Below, in pieces: positions 33,898 through 42,289 of a stretch of 54,163 bases of DNA. The position numbers and the translations under genes are program-made. The DNA lies in contig JAHEZE010000006.1 in the NCBI GenBank assembly GCA_023251235.1, forward strand, positions 1 to 54,163, read 5' to 3'. Origin of the DNA: Sphingobacteriales bacterium (lineage in GTDB: Bacteria > Bacteroidota > Bacteroidia > Chitinophagales > Chitinophagaceae). The notes beneath the pieces are model-generated. The model made no database searches. It had not been told where the DNA came from and saw nothing but the letters and a program-made list of their open reading frames with translations. How positions within the stretch are numbered: the first letter of the stretch is position 1; each line of letters starts with the position of its first letter.

Positions 33898-34668
33898 TCA
33901 GAATTTCAAATGCCGGACAGTTAATCCTTCATTGATCAGTTGTTTTAATGAAGCTATACCGATTTTTAAATGAGCATCCACAAATTTAGCAGTAACTCTT
34001 TTATCACTTGCTTCTGTCTTTACACCTTCTGGTATCATTGGCTGATCACTTACCAGCAATAAAGCGCCGGTAGGAATTTTATTATAAAAACCCACCATAA
34101 AAATAGTCGCCGTTTCCATATCGATGGCATAAGCCCTTATTTCCTGCAGGTATTCTTTAAATTTTTCATCATGCTCCCACACTCTGCGGTTAGTGGTATA
34201 AACAGTGCCGGTCCAGTAATCGACTCCGAAATCGCGGATAGTGGTTGATACGGCTTTTTGTAATGCGAATGCCGGTAATGCAGGAACCTCTTCAGGAAAA
34301 TAATCATTGCTGGTTCCTTCGCCACGAATAGCGGCTATGGGTAAAATGAGATCACCCAATTTATTTCTTTTTTTTAGTCCACCGCATTTACCAAGAAACA
34401 GTGCAGCTTTTGGTTCGATTGCAGATAACAGGTCCATCACGGTGGCAGCTGTCGGGCTGCCCATTCCAAAATTGATAATAGAAATATCTCCCTTGGTGGC
34501 CGATTGCATCGGCTTGCCTTTACCGGTCACTCTTACTTTATTCCATTTAGCAAACAGTTCTACATAATTAGAAAAATTGGTAAGCAGTATATACTTTCCG
34601 AATTTTTCTAATTGCTGGCCGGTATATCGGGGCAGCCAGTTTTGTACGATCTCTTCTTTTGTCTTCAT
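33898..34668 (-). CDS. amn: AMP nucleosidase
   Basis: Hydrolyses AMP to adenine and ribose 5-phosphate in purine salvage. The 256-residue form is the short PNP/UDP-phosphorylase-fold enzyme. Visible are TKGDISIINFGMGSPTAA (phosphate/ribose site), FLGKCGGLKKRNKLGDLILP and the purine-site AIDMETATIFMVGF. The frame is open to an ATG at 34686, but MKTKEEIVQNWLPRYTG at 34668 is the typical start. It is divergent from the next gene, with only about 31 bp between the two start codons. It may be the deoxyadenosine- or inosine-type phosphorylase relative, but the length and N-terminus favour amn. Confidence 0.88.
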   Translation of the reverse strand: MKTKEEIVQNWLPRYTGQQLEKFGKYILLTNFSNYVELFAKWNKVRVTGKGKPMQSATKGDISIINFGMGSPTAATVMDLLSAIEPKAALFLGKCGGLKKRNKLGDLILPIAAIRGEGTSNDYFPEEVPALPAFALQKAVSTTIRDFGVDYWTGTVYTTNRRVWEHDEKFKEYLQEIRAYAIDMETATIFMVGFYNKIPTGALLLVSDQPMIPEGVKTEASDKRVTAKFVDAHLKIGIASLKQLINEGLTVRHLKF

Positions 34669-34699
34669 GCCTGCTAAATTAATCATTTACTTTTGGAAG

Positions 34700-35137
34700 A
34701 TGATAACCGTTAACTATCCAGAACCCAGTTTCCGAATAAAAGAAGAGGAAGGAAAGAAATTTTTGTTTGATGCTCTGAGAAAAATCTGGGTATTACTTAC
34801 TGATGAAGAATGGGTGAGGCAGAACTTTATTCAGTATCTGATAAAGGAACTTAACTACCCCGTTTCATTAATTGCTGTTGAAAAAGAAATTCAGTTAGGT
34901 GAATTAAAAAAACGGTTTGATATTCTTGTTTATAATAAAAATTATCAGCCATGGATGCTTATTGAATGCAAAGCAAAGGATATAAATCTTGATGAAAAAG
35001 TATTTCAGCAGGTTTTACGGTATCATATTTCTGTACCTGCATCTTTTCTTATTATTACAAACGGACAGCACACATTTGGTTGGGAGAAGGTGGGGGGAGA
35101 GTTAAAAGAAATGCAGCAGATGCCAGTGTGGGGGTGA
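34700..35137 (+). CDS. Solo HsdR-N-type PD-(D/E)XK domain protein
   Basis: 145 residues matching the N-terminal domain of type I restriction R subunits: EEWVRQNFIQYLIKELNYP, then the nuclease core with D (KKRFDILVYN) and ExK (LIECKAK), and the QVLRYHISVPASFLIITNGQ strand-helix. There is no helicase or specificity part and no hsdM/hsdS nearby, so this is a free-standing single-domain protein, seen in many Bacteroidota. The frame runs 41 codons upstream antisense to amn, but the ATG at 34700 begins the conserved sequence. The role is unknown; a DNA repair or housekeeping nuclease is possible. Confidence 0.8.
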   Translation: MITVNYPEPSFRIKEEEGKKFLFDALRKIWVLLTDEEWVRQNFIQYLIKELNYPVSLIAVEKEIQLGELKKRFDILVYNKNYQPWMLIECKAKDINLDEKVFQQVLRYHISVPASFLIITNGQHTFGWEKVGGELKEMQQMPVWG

Positions 35138-35156
35138 ACAACTTTACCAAACAAAA

Positions 35157-35184
35157 ACCCCACTCCGAAACTCTGGAATGGGAT
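35157..35184 (-). terminator. Intrinsic terminator after gdhA
   Basis: On the minus strand ATCCCATTCC pairs with GGAGTGGGGT (10 bp with two G-U pairs) and is followed by TTTTTGTTT. The G-U pairs only work on this strand, which fixes the direction. Confidence 0.75.
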
Positions 35185-35210
35185 TTTCTTTGCAGGTAGT
35201 ATTGGTTCTG

Positions 35211-36629
35211 TTATGGAAATATTCCTAACTCAGCATAGCTGGTAGCTACTTTGTTTATAGCAACCACATAAGCAGCAGTACGCATATCAGGTATATCTGG
35301 ATTACTCTTCCAGCAATTCATTATTTCATTGGTGGCAGCCATCATGGTTTCTTCTAATCCACTGTAAACAAGATCTATTTCATCAGGTCCATGCATGATG
35401 AACTCTCTTTCTCTTTCACTTACTCTTTTAGTGGTCAACTCTTCAATCGTTCCCAGGATGTGAGTATTCAGATTTTCAGTAAAACGTTTTTCCATTCTTC
35501 CGTATCGCACATGGCTCAGGTTTTTCAACCATTCAAAATAGCTTACGGTAACTCCACCGGCATTCAGGTACATGTCTGGTACTACTAATATTCCTTTGCT
35601 GATAAACACCTCATCTGCTTCAGGCGTAAGAGGACCATTAGCAGCTTCGCCGATGATTTTTGTTTTTATTCTTGGTGCATTGTCACCATTAATTACATTT
35701 TCAAGTGCAGCAGGAATCAGGATATCACATTCCAGTTCAAGCGCCTCATTGCTGGAAGCAATATTTTTTGCTCCCGGGAAATCTTTTATCGAGCCCGTTT
35801 TCTTTTTATGCTGAAATACTTCTTCTTCATTAAGACCTTTCTCGTTATACACGGCGCCGTCATGTTCTGCAAGACAAATAACTTTTGATCCTCCTTCACG
35901 GAAAAACTTTGCAGCATGATAGCCCACATTACCCAATCCCTGAACTATCACCCTCTTACCTTCTACGCCGGTTGATAATCCAAGTTTCTTCATCAACTCT
36001 GGAATATTGCATACTTGACGTATACCATAAAAAACGCCAAGCCCGGTAGCCTCTCTTCTTCCGCGAACACCGCCCTGGGTAATAGGTTTACCGGTTACAC
36101 AACCCAAAGCGTCAATTTCACCCGGCCTCATGGTCATATAGGTGTCCAGTATCCATGCCATTTCTCTTTCGCCGGTTCCATAATCAGGAGCAGGTACATC
36201 CGTACCGGGCCCGATAAAATTCTTTTTGATAAGTTCTGAAGTATAACGCCTGGTTATCTTTTCAAGATCGTATGCCGAATATTTTTTTGGATCAATGGAG
36301 ATACCACCTTTAGCGCCGCCAAATGGAACATTCACGATGGCACATTTATAAGTCATCAGTGCTGCCAGTGCCATTACTTCATCCAGGTTTACTGAGGTGG
36401 AGAAACGAATGCCTCCCTTACAAGGTGTTTTATGATGGCTATGTTGAACCCGGTAAGCCTTTACGACTTCCACATTTTCTCCGATTTTTACCGGGAAGTG
36501 CATTCTGTAAACTGAGTTACATTGTTTGATTTGTTCTAAAACACCATGATCCCACTTGGTGAATTTTGCTGCTTTATCAAAGCTTTTTTCTACAGCTCCA
36601 AAAAAACTATAGACCGTATTTGATGACAT
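35211..36629 (-). CDS. gdhA: Glutamate dehydrogenase (Glu/Leu/Phe/Val dehydrogenase family)
   Basis: Interconverts glutamate and 2-oxoglutarate plus ammonia. 472 residues with substrate-site K71 (TPCKGGIRF), K95 and catalytic K107 (VPFGGAKGG). The C-terminal Rossmann domain has [17 protein letters not shown], then [12 protein letters not shown]. The layout fits a hexameric catabolic or dual enzyme; coenzyme preference is not readable with certainty. It follows ccmBCD on the same strand after 30 bp, but has its own terminator downstream. Physiologically it connects to sucAB through 2-oxoglutarate. Confidence 0.92.
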   Translation of the reverse strand: MSSNTVYSFFGAVEKSFDKAAKFTKWDHGVLEQIKQCNSVYRMHFPVKIGENVEVVKAYRVQHSHHKTPCKGGIRFSTSVNLDEVMALAALMTYKCAIVNVPFGGAKGGISIDPKKYSAYDLEKITRRYTSELIKKNFIGPGTDVPAPDYGTGEREMAWILDTYMTMRPGEIDALGCVTGKPITQGGVRGRREATGLGVFYGIRQVCNIPELMKKLGLSTGVEGKRVIVQGLGNVGYHAAKFFREGGSKVICLAEHDGAVYNEKGLNEEEVFQHKKKTGSIKDFPGAKNIASSNEALELECDILIPAALENVINGDNAPRIKTKIIGEAANGPLTPEADEVFISKGILVVPDMYLNAGGVTVSYFEWLKNLSHVRYGRMEKRFTENLNTHILGTIEELTTKRVSEREREFIMHGPDEIDLVYSGLEETMMAATNEIMNCWKSNPDIPDMRTAAYVVAINKVATSYAELGIFP

Positions 36630-36659
36630 ATAAAAGCATTAAGGTTTAAAAAATGGTTA

Positions 36660-36857
36660 TTAATCTTTCTCCAGTTTTGAAATTTTTCTGTCGAGTCGTA
36701 TTAAATATAAAATAAGACCTGATAAAATGGTAAGCATTACAGCGATTACCACATAAATTTTACCATTGCTTCTCATGGTATCTGCCATTTCAGCGTTTTG
36801 TGCATTTGCAATAAAAGTTGCCGGTAAAAAAAATAAAACGGCAGTTATTTTTTTCAT
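36660..36857 (-). CDS. ccmD: CcmD-family protein
   Basis: 65-residue membrane protein with a signal-like N-terminus (ITAVLFFLPATFIANAQ), one transmembrane helix (IYVVIAVMLTILSGLILYLI) and a charged tail (RLDRKISKLEKD), the CcmD pattern. Its start overlaps the ccmC stop by 4 bp (ATGA), which supports translational coupling and the heme-export assignment. CcmD helps release heme-loaded CcmE from CcmABC. Confidence 0.85.
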   Translation of the reverse strand: MKKITAVLFFLPATFIANAQNAEMADTMRSNGKIYVVIAVMLTILSGLILYLIRLDRKISKLEKD

Positions 36858-37546
36858 TTTATCAGCTTTTTTTCTTTTAATATTTTCAACCTGATCTTAA
36901 GAGTTGTAATCCATACACCCAATAAAGCCCAGCCGATTACGGCAGGATAAAAAACCAATCTCATATTACTGTCAATATCATTAAAATTCAAAGCGGGGTT
37001 GCCTTCTCCACCGGGATGAAGGCTGGGTAACATTCTTGGTAATATCCAAATGGAAGGGAAAAGCATGGCATATGCAAAAATGTTATACACTGCACTTATT
37101 CTTGCTTTCTTATCCATGTCCATAATGGAATCCCTTAAAACCATATAGGCGAAATAAACGAGTAATGCTATGGCGGCGCCTATAAGTTTTGGCTCTCTGG
37201 CAATACTGCTGAATGAAGCATATGCCGGGTTGTTAGGGTCGGCCCATGTATAGCTCATCCAGATAGAACCGGTGAGATAACCAAGAAGGCCAAAAACAAT
37301 TCCTACAGCTGCATATTGCCGGGAAGAAATATCATAAATGAATTTGCCTGTTCGCAAATACTTTATCGCATTAACAAATGAGATGGTAAATAAAATCATC
37401 ATGCTAAACCACATGCAAACATGAAAAAACAGGTTACGGATAGTTTCCTGCAATTGTGGAAGACGGGGAACATTAATTAAAATACCGGCTGTAAAAGTGT
37501 ATACAAGAAGAACAACACTTAAAATCTTCCACCAGGACTTATACAT
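36854..37546 (-). CDS. ccmC: Cytochrome c biogenesis protein CcmC-like (heme transport)
   Basis: About 230 residues with six predicted membrane helices and a tryptophan-rich external loop (YLTGSIWMSYTWADPNN), corresponding to the heme-binding WWD region of CcmC/CcsA proteins. His residues occur in RNLFFHVCMWFS and LPSLHPGGEGN. CcmC delivers heme to CcmE at the periplasmic face. The frame is open upstream to 37594; MYKSWWKILSVV at 37546 is the likelier start because the extra residues are poorly hydrophobic. It lies between ccmB and ccmD. ccmA and ccmE are not in the window. Confidence 0.88.
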   Translation of the reverse strand: MYKSWWKILSVVLLVYTFTAGILINVPRLPQLQETIRNLFFHVCMWFSMMILFTISFVNAIKYLRTGKFIYDISSRQYAAVGIVFGLLGYLTGSIWMSYTWADPNNPAYASFSSIAREPKLIGAAIALLVYFAYMVLRDSIMDMDKKARISAVYNIFAYAMLFPSIWILPRMLPSLHPGGEGNPALNFNDIDSNMRLVFYPAVIGWALLGVWITTLKIRLKILKEKKLIK

Positions 37547-37677
37547 ATAGTTTTTACGTTCAGTCATTGGGAACAGGCTAAAAGAAAGTTGCAATCGTTT
37601 AAAAGTGCAGCAAAAATAAGGTGGTAAAAGTAAACTCTGAATATTATTTTAATTTTTACTTTATAATGCATCATCAA

Positions 37678-38334
37678 TCAGTCTTTCCACAAAAATGGGA
37701 ATAGGATTACCGACAACAGAATCACTAAAAAATCAAGTGCAATTATCAAGAGAAGTGTCACGAAAGGGATAGAATTTGAATAATTAAATACTGTATTTGA
37801 AAGCTTCATCAACAGCATTAATTGAGGAATAATAATTGGAAAACCTAAGATAGCCATGATGGCAGCATTTTGTTGTGCCTTTGCTGCAATGGCCGCAAGA
37901 AAGGTAAAGACAAGACTGAGGCTCCATCCGCCGAGCAACACCAGTCCAATAAATTGAGGCCCCTTCTGAACAGGATTTCCAAGGAAAAGTGAAAATAGAA
38001 TCAAGCTCAACAAGCTCATCAGGACCATGAGCAGTGAATTAAAGAGAAGCTTTGCAAGCACAAAATCTCTTGGTCCGGCAATAGAGTAGAAATAAAGCAT
38101 TCTTCCGCGGCTTTCCTGTAAAAAACTTTTTGCAACAGCATTTATACAAATGAATAACTGAATAATCCAGAACAAACCATTCCAGACTTTCGCTTCAGGC
38201 TCCTGCATGGCCATATATAAAACAAAAACCGTGGCACAGATATAAAGTAAAATGCCATAAAAACTATATTGCTGCCGAAGTTCCAGCAAGAGATCTTTTT
38301 TAAAAAGCGTGTATATATGACGGAACGAACTCAT
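37678..38334 (-). CDS. ccmB: Heme exporter membrane protein CcmB
   Basis: 218-residue integral membrane subunit of the CcmAB ABC transporter, which drives release of heme-loaded CcmE during cytochrome c maturation. It has a short cytosolic N-terminus (FKKDLLLELRQQYSFYG), six hydrophobic segments, and the conserved KSFLQESRGRMLYFY motif in the first loop. It is the first gene of the ccmB-ccmC-ccmD run; the 83-131 bp gap to ccmC depends on the ccmC start. The ATPase partner CcmA is not adjacent, which is common in this phylum. Confidence 0.9.
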   Translation of the reverse strand: MSSFRHIYTLFKKDLLLELRQQYSFYGILLYICATVFVLYMAMQEPEAKVWNGLFWIIQLFICINAVAKSFLQESRGRMLYFYSIAGPRDFVLAKLLFNSLLMVLMSLLSLILFSLFLGNPVQKGPQFIGLVLLGGWSLSLVFTFLAAIAAKAQQNAAIMAILGFPIIIPQLMLLMKLSNTVFNYSNSIPFVTLLLIIALDFLVILLSVILFPFLWKD

Positions 38335-38417
38335 GAGGTCAGCCGATAAATTTTTTCTCAGAAAATTAAAAGTTTAATAAAAAGTTAAAAAGCTGCTTAC
38401 CATATAAAATATTTTTA

Positions 38418-38984
38418 TCACTTTTCATTATAACACTTTCTGCATCTCGGTTCATAAGCATCTTTAGCTCCGAGTAATACCTGGTCATCATTTAGCACTT
38501 TTCTGTAACTGTAATTGGCCATATTTCCACATTTCATGCAAATGGCATGCAGCTTGGTTACATAATCAGCCTTAGACAGAAGGTATGGCATTTGCCCAAA
38601 TGGATTGCCGAGGTAATCCATATCCAGGCCGGCAACAATTACCCGGATTCCCCGAAAGGCAAGTTGATCACAGACATTGGCAATTTCATTATCAAAAAAT
38701 TGTGCTTCATCTATACCTACTACGTCCACACCCTGGGCCAACAGCAGGATTTTATTAGAATTGTCTACCGGGGTTGATTGAATGGCGTTTTCGTCATGCG
38801 ATACAATTTTTATTTCATCAAAACGAACATCAATAGCCGGTTTGAATATTTCCACTTTCAGGTTGGCGATCTTCACTCTTTTCAGACGACGGATCAGCTC
38901 TTCTGTTTTACCGCTGAACATGGATCCGCAGATTACTTCAATTGACCCCCTTCTTTCTCCGCTTATGTTAGGTTCAATAAACAT
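38418..38984 (-). CDS. tdk: Thymidine kinase
   Basis: Type II thymidine kinase phosphorylating thymidine to dTMP in salvage. 188 residues: P-loop [11 protein letters not shown] (20-30), DEAQFF with the catalytic acidic residue (near 95), a lasso-type substrate loop, and a C-terminal zinc site ([13 protein letters not shown] and CRKCYNE). It is divergent from a hypothetical gene, with a -7 box in the shared intergenic region. Confidence 0.96.
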   Translation of the reverse strand: MFIEPNISGERRGSIEVICGSMFSGKTEELIRRLKRVKIANLKVEIFKPAIDVRFDEIKIVSHDENAIQSTPVDNSNKILLLAQGVDVVGIDEAQFFDNEIANVCDQLAFRGIRVIVAGLDMDYLGNPFGQMPYLLSKADYVTKLHAICMKCGNMANYSYRKVLNDDQVLLGAKDAYEPRCRKCYNEK

Positions 38985-39055
38985 CTTTAAAAAATAACAG
39001 TAATTATAAATTTTGGCAAACTGTTTGTAATTTTAAACAGTTATATAAACGCTGC

Positions 39056-39063
39056 CAAAAGTA
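39056..39063 (-). promoter_or_regulatory. -7 box for tdk
   Basis: TACTTTTG on the minus strand matches TAnnTTTG, about 70 bp upstream of the tdk ATG. A TTTG on the plus strand in the same intergenic region may serve the divergent gene. Confidence 0.4.
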
Positions 39064-39073
39064 ATATAAACAA

Positions 39074-39718
39074 ATGGAAAGAATTCAGACTCTGATTAAC
39101 AGGTTACAGGAACAGGTAAACATGCGGGCCGATGCCTCTCAACTGCAAGTCACCATTCAGTTATTACAGGCAGAAATTAATCAGTTGCAAAATAATGCAG
39201 TAAAAGTATTAGGAACATCAAAAGTGGCTGTGATGTTACCTTCTGTCAGCATTGTACCCCAACCATATGCTGAAGATGAACAACAAGAAGTTAACTATCA
39301 AAAACCAAAACTGAAACCGAAAAACCAGCTCGACCTCCACTTTGACCCGATGAATGAATTTCCTACTTTATCTCAGCAAAAAATTTCAAAGGAGGTAAAT
39401 GAATCTGTTAAACAGCAAGTATCGCTCAATGATAAACTGAAAGAAGAGAAAACTGAAATAATGGAGGTGCTTAAAGATTCGCCTATCCGGGACCTTCGTA
39501 AAGCAATAGGGATTAATGACCGCTTTGTATTTGTTAATGAATTGTTTCGTGGTGATGAAGAAATGTATGAGCGATGCTTAAGAACAATTAATAGTTTTAA
39601 TATATATCCCGAAGCTGAATACTGGATGAACCGGGAGCTGATGATAAAGCTGGGTTGGGATATATCAAAAGAATCATCGAAACACTTTTATCAATTGGTA
39701 AGAAGGCGGTTTTCCTGA
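39074..39718 (+). CDS. Conserved hypothetical protein with coiled-coil N-terminus
   Basis: 214 residues. The N-terminal part (1-50) has heptad-like Leu/Gln repeats typical of a coiled coil (INRLQEQVNMRADASQLQV). The middle is Pro/Lys/Gln-rich and probably disordered (80-145). The C-terminal domain (about 150-214) is compact and looks strongly conserved (RDLRKAIGINDRFVFVNELF, then FNIYPEAEYWMNRELMIKLGW). No named family is recognised. The 3' end overlaps the convergent waaA gene by 28 bp, so both genes' C-termini are encoded on the two strands of the same DNA. Confidence 0.75.
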   Translation: MERIQTLINRLQEQVNMRADASQLQVTIQLLQAEINQLQNNAVKVLGTSKVAVMLPSVSIVPQPYAEDEQQEVNYQKPKLKPKNQLDLHFDPMNEFPTLSQQKISKEVNESVKQQVSLNDKLKEEKTEIMEVLKDSPIRDLRKAIGINDRFVFVNELFRGDEEMYERCLRTINSFNIYPEAEYWMNRELMIKLGWDISKESSKHFYQLVRRRFS

Positions 39719-40944
39719 ATATAATTGATGATGACATCCGTCGCACCTTTTCTTTGCTGAACGAAATCAAAAGAATTTTTGCACTTAAGTTCATATTCTT
39801 CTTTATTTTTTAACAATAATCCTACTATTGATGTTAATTCAGAACTATTATTAACACAAATTCCACTGCCTTTTTTAATAAGCTCAACAGCCTCTTTAAA
39901 TTTTTTGTATTCTGGTCCGAAGATTATTGGCTTGCCATAAACAACTGCTTCCAATGTATTATGAATGCCTTTATTAAATCCACCTCCAACATAAGCGATG
40001 GTTGCATAATGATAGAGCCGGGAGAGCAGGCCAATGTTATCAATGATGAGGCATTTATTTGTCATGAGTCGTGAGTCGTGAGTAGTGAGTTCTGAGAAAA
40101 ATATTGAGTTGGGGAAAAGCTTTTTTATTTTGTCCAGGTGTTTTTCGTTGACCACATGAGGAGCAAGAATGAGTTTAATATCCGGGAACGAAGTGTGTAC
40201 TTTTCTTATTATTTTTTCGTCAGCAGGCCAGGTACTGCCGGCTACAAGTACTTTTGAAGTCCCACAGAATTTTTCAATTATCTCAACCGGTTGAAAGGAT
40301 GCTGCTATACCTGCCACCCTGTCAAACCTTGTATCACCTGCTTTCAAAACATTCTCAATATTAATTGACTTCAACAGGCTTTCAGAATTTTCATCCTGCA
40401 CAAAAAAATATGTAAAGCAGCTCAGCATTTTTCTATGAAAGTTTCCATACCATTTGAAGAAAGGCTGCCCTTTTCTGAAAAGTGCAGAGATTATCAACAA
40501 AGGAATATTTCTTTTTTTACATTCAGTGAGGTAATTGTACCAGTAATCATATTTAACAAATATGACAAGGGAAGGATGAACTATATCCAAAAACCTTTTT
40601 GCATTAGTTGCCGAATCCATTGGCAGATAAAACACCCAATCAGTATTATTATAATTTTTTCTTATTTCATAACCTGAAGGAGAAAAAAAAGTTATTAATA
40701 TTTTGAAATTTGGATATTGGGCTTTAATTTTTTCCATTACTGGCCTCCCCTGTTCAAACTCTCCCAATGAAGAACAGTGAAACCAGATGGATTTTGAGTT
40801 CTGATTTCTAAGTTCTGAGTTAAGTTGTTCAAAGATATCTTTCCTTCCATATAACCAAAGCTTTGCTTTTTTATTCCATAAAGCAGCAATTCGTGTACCT
40901 ACACGGAATAAGAAAAGAAATATATTGTATAAAAAAACTGTCAA
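39691..40944 (-). CDS. waaA: 3-deoxy-D-manno-octulosonic acid (Kdo) transferase
   Basis: GT30 glycosyltransferase adding Kdo to lipid A precursor at the inner membrane. 417 residues: an N-terminal membrane-anchoring helix (MTVFLYNIFLFLFRVGTRIA), the WFHCSSLGEFEQGRPV block with the conserved Glu, the VAGSTWPADEKII block starting the C-terminal nucleotide-binding domain, and CLIIDNIGLLSRLYHYATIAYVGGGFNKGIHNTLE. Two degenerate tandem repeats lie in the gene (40061-40096 coding LTTHDSRLMT; 40796-40827 coding LNSELRNQNSKS), both in likely loops. The 3' end overlaps the hypothetical gene by 28 bp. Confidence 0.93.
   Translation of the reverse strand: MTVFLYNIFLFLFRVGTRIAALWNKKAKLWLYGRKDIFEQLNSELRNQNSKSIWFHCSSLGEFEQGRPVMEKIKAQYPNFKILITFFSPSGYEIRKNYNNTDWVFYLPMDSATNAKRFLDIVHPSLVIFVKYDYWYNYLTECKKRNIPLLIISALFRKGQPFFKWYGNFHRKMLSCFTYFFVQDENSESLLKSINIENVLKAGDTRFDRVAGIAASFQPVEIIEKFCGTSKVLVAGSTWPADEKIIRKVHTSFPDIKLILAPHVVNEKHLDKIKKLFPNSIFFSELTTHDSRLMTNKCLIIDNIGLLSRLYHYATIAYVGGGFNKGIHNTLEAVVYGKPIIFGPEYKKFKEAVELIKKGSGICVNNSSELTSIVGLLLKNKEEYELKCKNSFDFVQQRKGATDVIINYIQENRLLTN
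40061..40096. repeat. GAGTCGT degenerate tandem repeat in waaA
   Basis: Units GAGTCGT, GAGTCGT, GAGTAGT, GAGTTCT repeat with a 7-bp period, encoding SELTTHDSRLMT on the minus strand between two conserved blocks. Confidence 0.7.
40796..40827. repeat. AGTTCTGA degenerate repeat in waaA
   Basis: AGTTCTGATTTCTAAGTTCT followed by GAGTTAAGTTG; 7-9-bp imperfect units encoding LNSELRNQNSKS before the WFHCSSLGEF motif. Confidence 0.6.
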
Positions 40945-40957
40945 TGTTTTGATTTTG

Positions 40958-40976
40958 CCCCAATAGCTATCGGGAT
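40958..40976. repeat. CCCGAT-family repeat between waaA and the sugar operon
   Basis: CCCCAATAGCTATCGGGAT is an imperfect palindrome related to 379-396 and 29686-29703. It lies immediately upstream of waaA on that gene's leader side. Confidence 0.55.
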
Positions 40977-41017
40977 AACAAATGTAAAGGCAATCCCATA
41001 AACTACCCTTAATTCAT

Positions 41018-41025
41018 TATTTTTG
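41018..41025 (+). promoter_or_regulatory. -7 box for the sugar-nucleotide operon
   Basis: TATTTTTG matches TAnnTTTG and lies 110 bp before the DegT-type gene. The long leader contains repeated TTTGACT/CTGACT-like words of uncertain meaning. Confidence 0.35.
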
Positions 41026-41134
41026 CGGCACTATTAAAAGCAGAAGTCAAATAAGTCCCTAAGGATAAAAAAAATCGATTTGACTGTTTGACACATAAGA
41101 AATATCTGACTCATTTGATTAAAATCTGATTTCC

Positions 41135-42280
41135 ATGCGTCCAATCCAGATGGTAGACCTTAAAAAGCAGTACAACAAAATAAAAACTGAAATAGATGAG
41201 GCGGTGTTAGGCGTTTTGGAAAGCTCTGCTTTTATCAATGGGAAGCCTGTACAGGATTTTGCCAATAATCTTTCAATTTATCTGGGAATTAAACATGTAA
41301 TTCCCTGTGCCAACGGCACCGATGCTTTACAGATTGCCATGATGGCTCTGGGCCTTGAGCCAGGCGATGAAGTAATCACCCCTTCTTTTACTTATATAGC
41401 CACAACGGAGGTGATTGCCTTATTGAGATTAACCCCGGTTTTTGTTGAAGTAGACTCCAGGACTTTCTGTATGGATCCGGCCTCACTGGAAAAAGTAATC
41501 ACGGTCAAAACAAAAGCCATCGTTCCGGTTCATCTTTACGGACATGCCGCTCCGATGGATGAAATAATGGCTATAGCAAAAAAGCATAATCTTTTTGTTA
41601 TTGAAGATAATGCTCAGGCCATTGGATCTGATTATTATTCTTCAGATGGTAAAAAAGGAAAAACCGGAACTATTGGTGATATTGGAACCACATCTTTTTT
41701 TCCATCTAAAAATCTTGGTGCATATGGCGATGGCGGAGCAATTTTTACTAATAATGATGAATTGGCAGGTAAAATGAAAATGATCGCTAATCATGGTCAA
41801 CGCAAAAGATATTATCATGATATGGTGGGTTGCAATAGCCGGTTGGATACTTTACAAGCTGCTGTTCTGAATATCAAATTAAAACACCTTGATGAATATA
41901 TTAAAGCAAGACAGGGAGTAGCAGATGATTATGATAAGGCATTTGCAGGGAATACAAAAATTACGATACCCTGCAGAGCAAAATACTGTAATCATGTTTT
42001 TCACCAGTATACATTGCTTTTAGATGGCGTAGACAGTCCCCATAGTTATCGGGATGGGTTGAATGAATTTCTTGCGCAGCATTCTATTCCGTCTATGATT
42101 TATTATCCGGTACCGGGGCACAGGCAGAAAATGTTTGAGCATTTTAAATCTGCGTCTGTCGATTTGCCGGTTACCGACTGGCTTACAGAAAGAGTGATCT
42201 CTTTGCCGATACATACAGAAATGGATAATGATCAATTGAATTTTATAACGTCGAAAGTTCTGGAATTTGTTAATCGTTAA
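41135..42280 (+). CDS. DegT/DnrJ/EryC1/StrS-family sugar aminotransferase
   Basis: PLP-dependent transaminase that installs an amino group on a nucleotide-linked keto sugar. 381 residues; the N-terminus IQMVDLKKQYNKIKTEIDEAV and the PCANGTDALQIAMMALG block are typical, and K192 in FFPSKNLGAYGDGG is the PLP lysine. It is the first gene of a six-gene plus-strand run (10 bp to ugd). The amino sugar could be 3- or 4-amino; a dehydrogenase such as the tviB-like gene may supply a uronic precursor (WbpE-like role, inference). SPHSYRD near residue 301 coincides with a CCCGAT-type repeat. Confidence 0.92.
   Translation: MRPIQMVDLKKQYNKIKTEIDEAVLGVLESSAFINGKPVQDFANNLSIYLGIKHVIPCANGTDALQIAMMALGLEPGDEVITPSFTYIATTEVIALLRLTPVFVEVDSRTFCMDPASLEKVITVKTKAIVPVHLYGHAAPMDEIMAIAKKHNLFVIEDNAQAIGSDYYSSDGKKGKTGTIGDIGTTSFFPSKNLGAYGDGGAIFTNNDELAGKMKMIANHGQRKRYYHDMVGCNSRLDTLQAAVLNIKLKHLDEYIKARQGVADDYDKAFAGNTKITIPCRAKYCNHVFHQYTLLLDGVDSPHSYRDGLNEFLAQHSIPSMIYYPVPGHRQKMFEHFKSASVDLPVTDWLTERVISLPIHTEMDNDQLNFITSKVLEFVNR
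42037..42054. repeat. Possible CCCGAT-family repeat inside the aminotransferase gene
   Basis: TCCCCATAGTTATCGGGA resembles the intergenic palindromes of this family and encodes SPHSYR in frame. Its origin as an insertion is plausible but not shown. Confidence 0.4.
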
Positions 42281-42289
42281 AATCAAATT

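Noticed and set aside
34700-35137. Remnant of a type I restriction system
   Set aside because: Only the HsdR N-terminal domain is present, with an intact start and stop; no hsdM, hsdS or helicase fragments flank it, and solo forms are common in this phylum.
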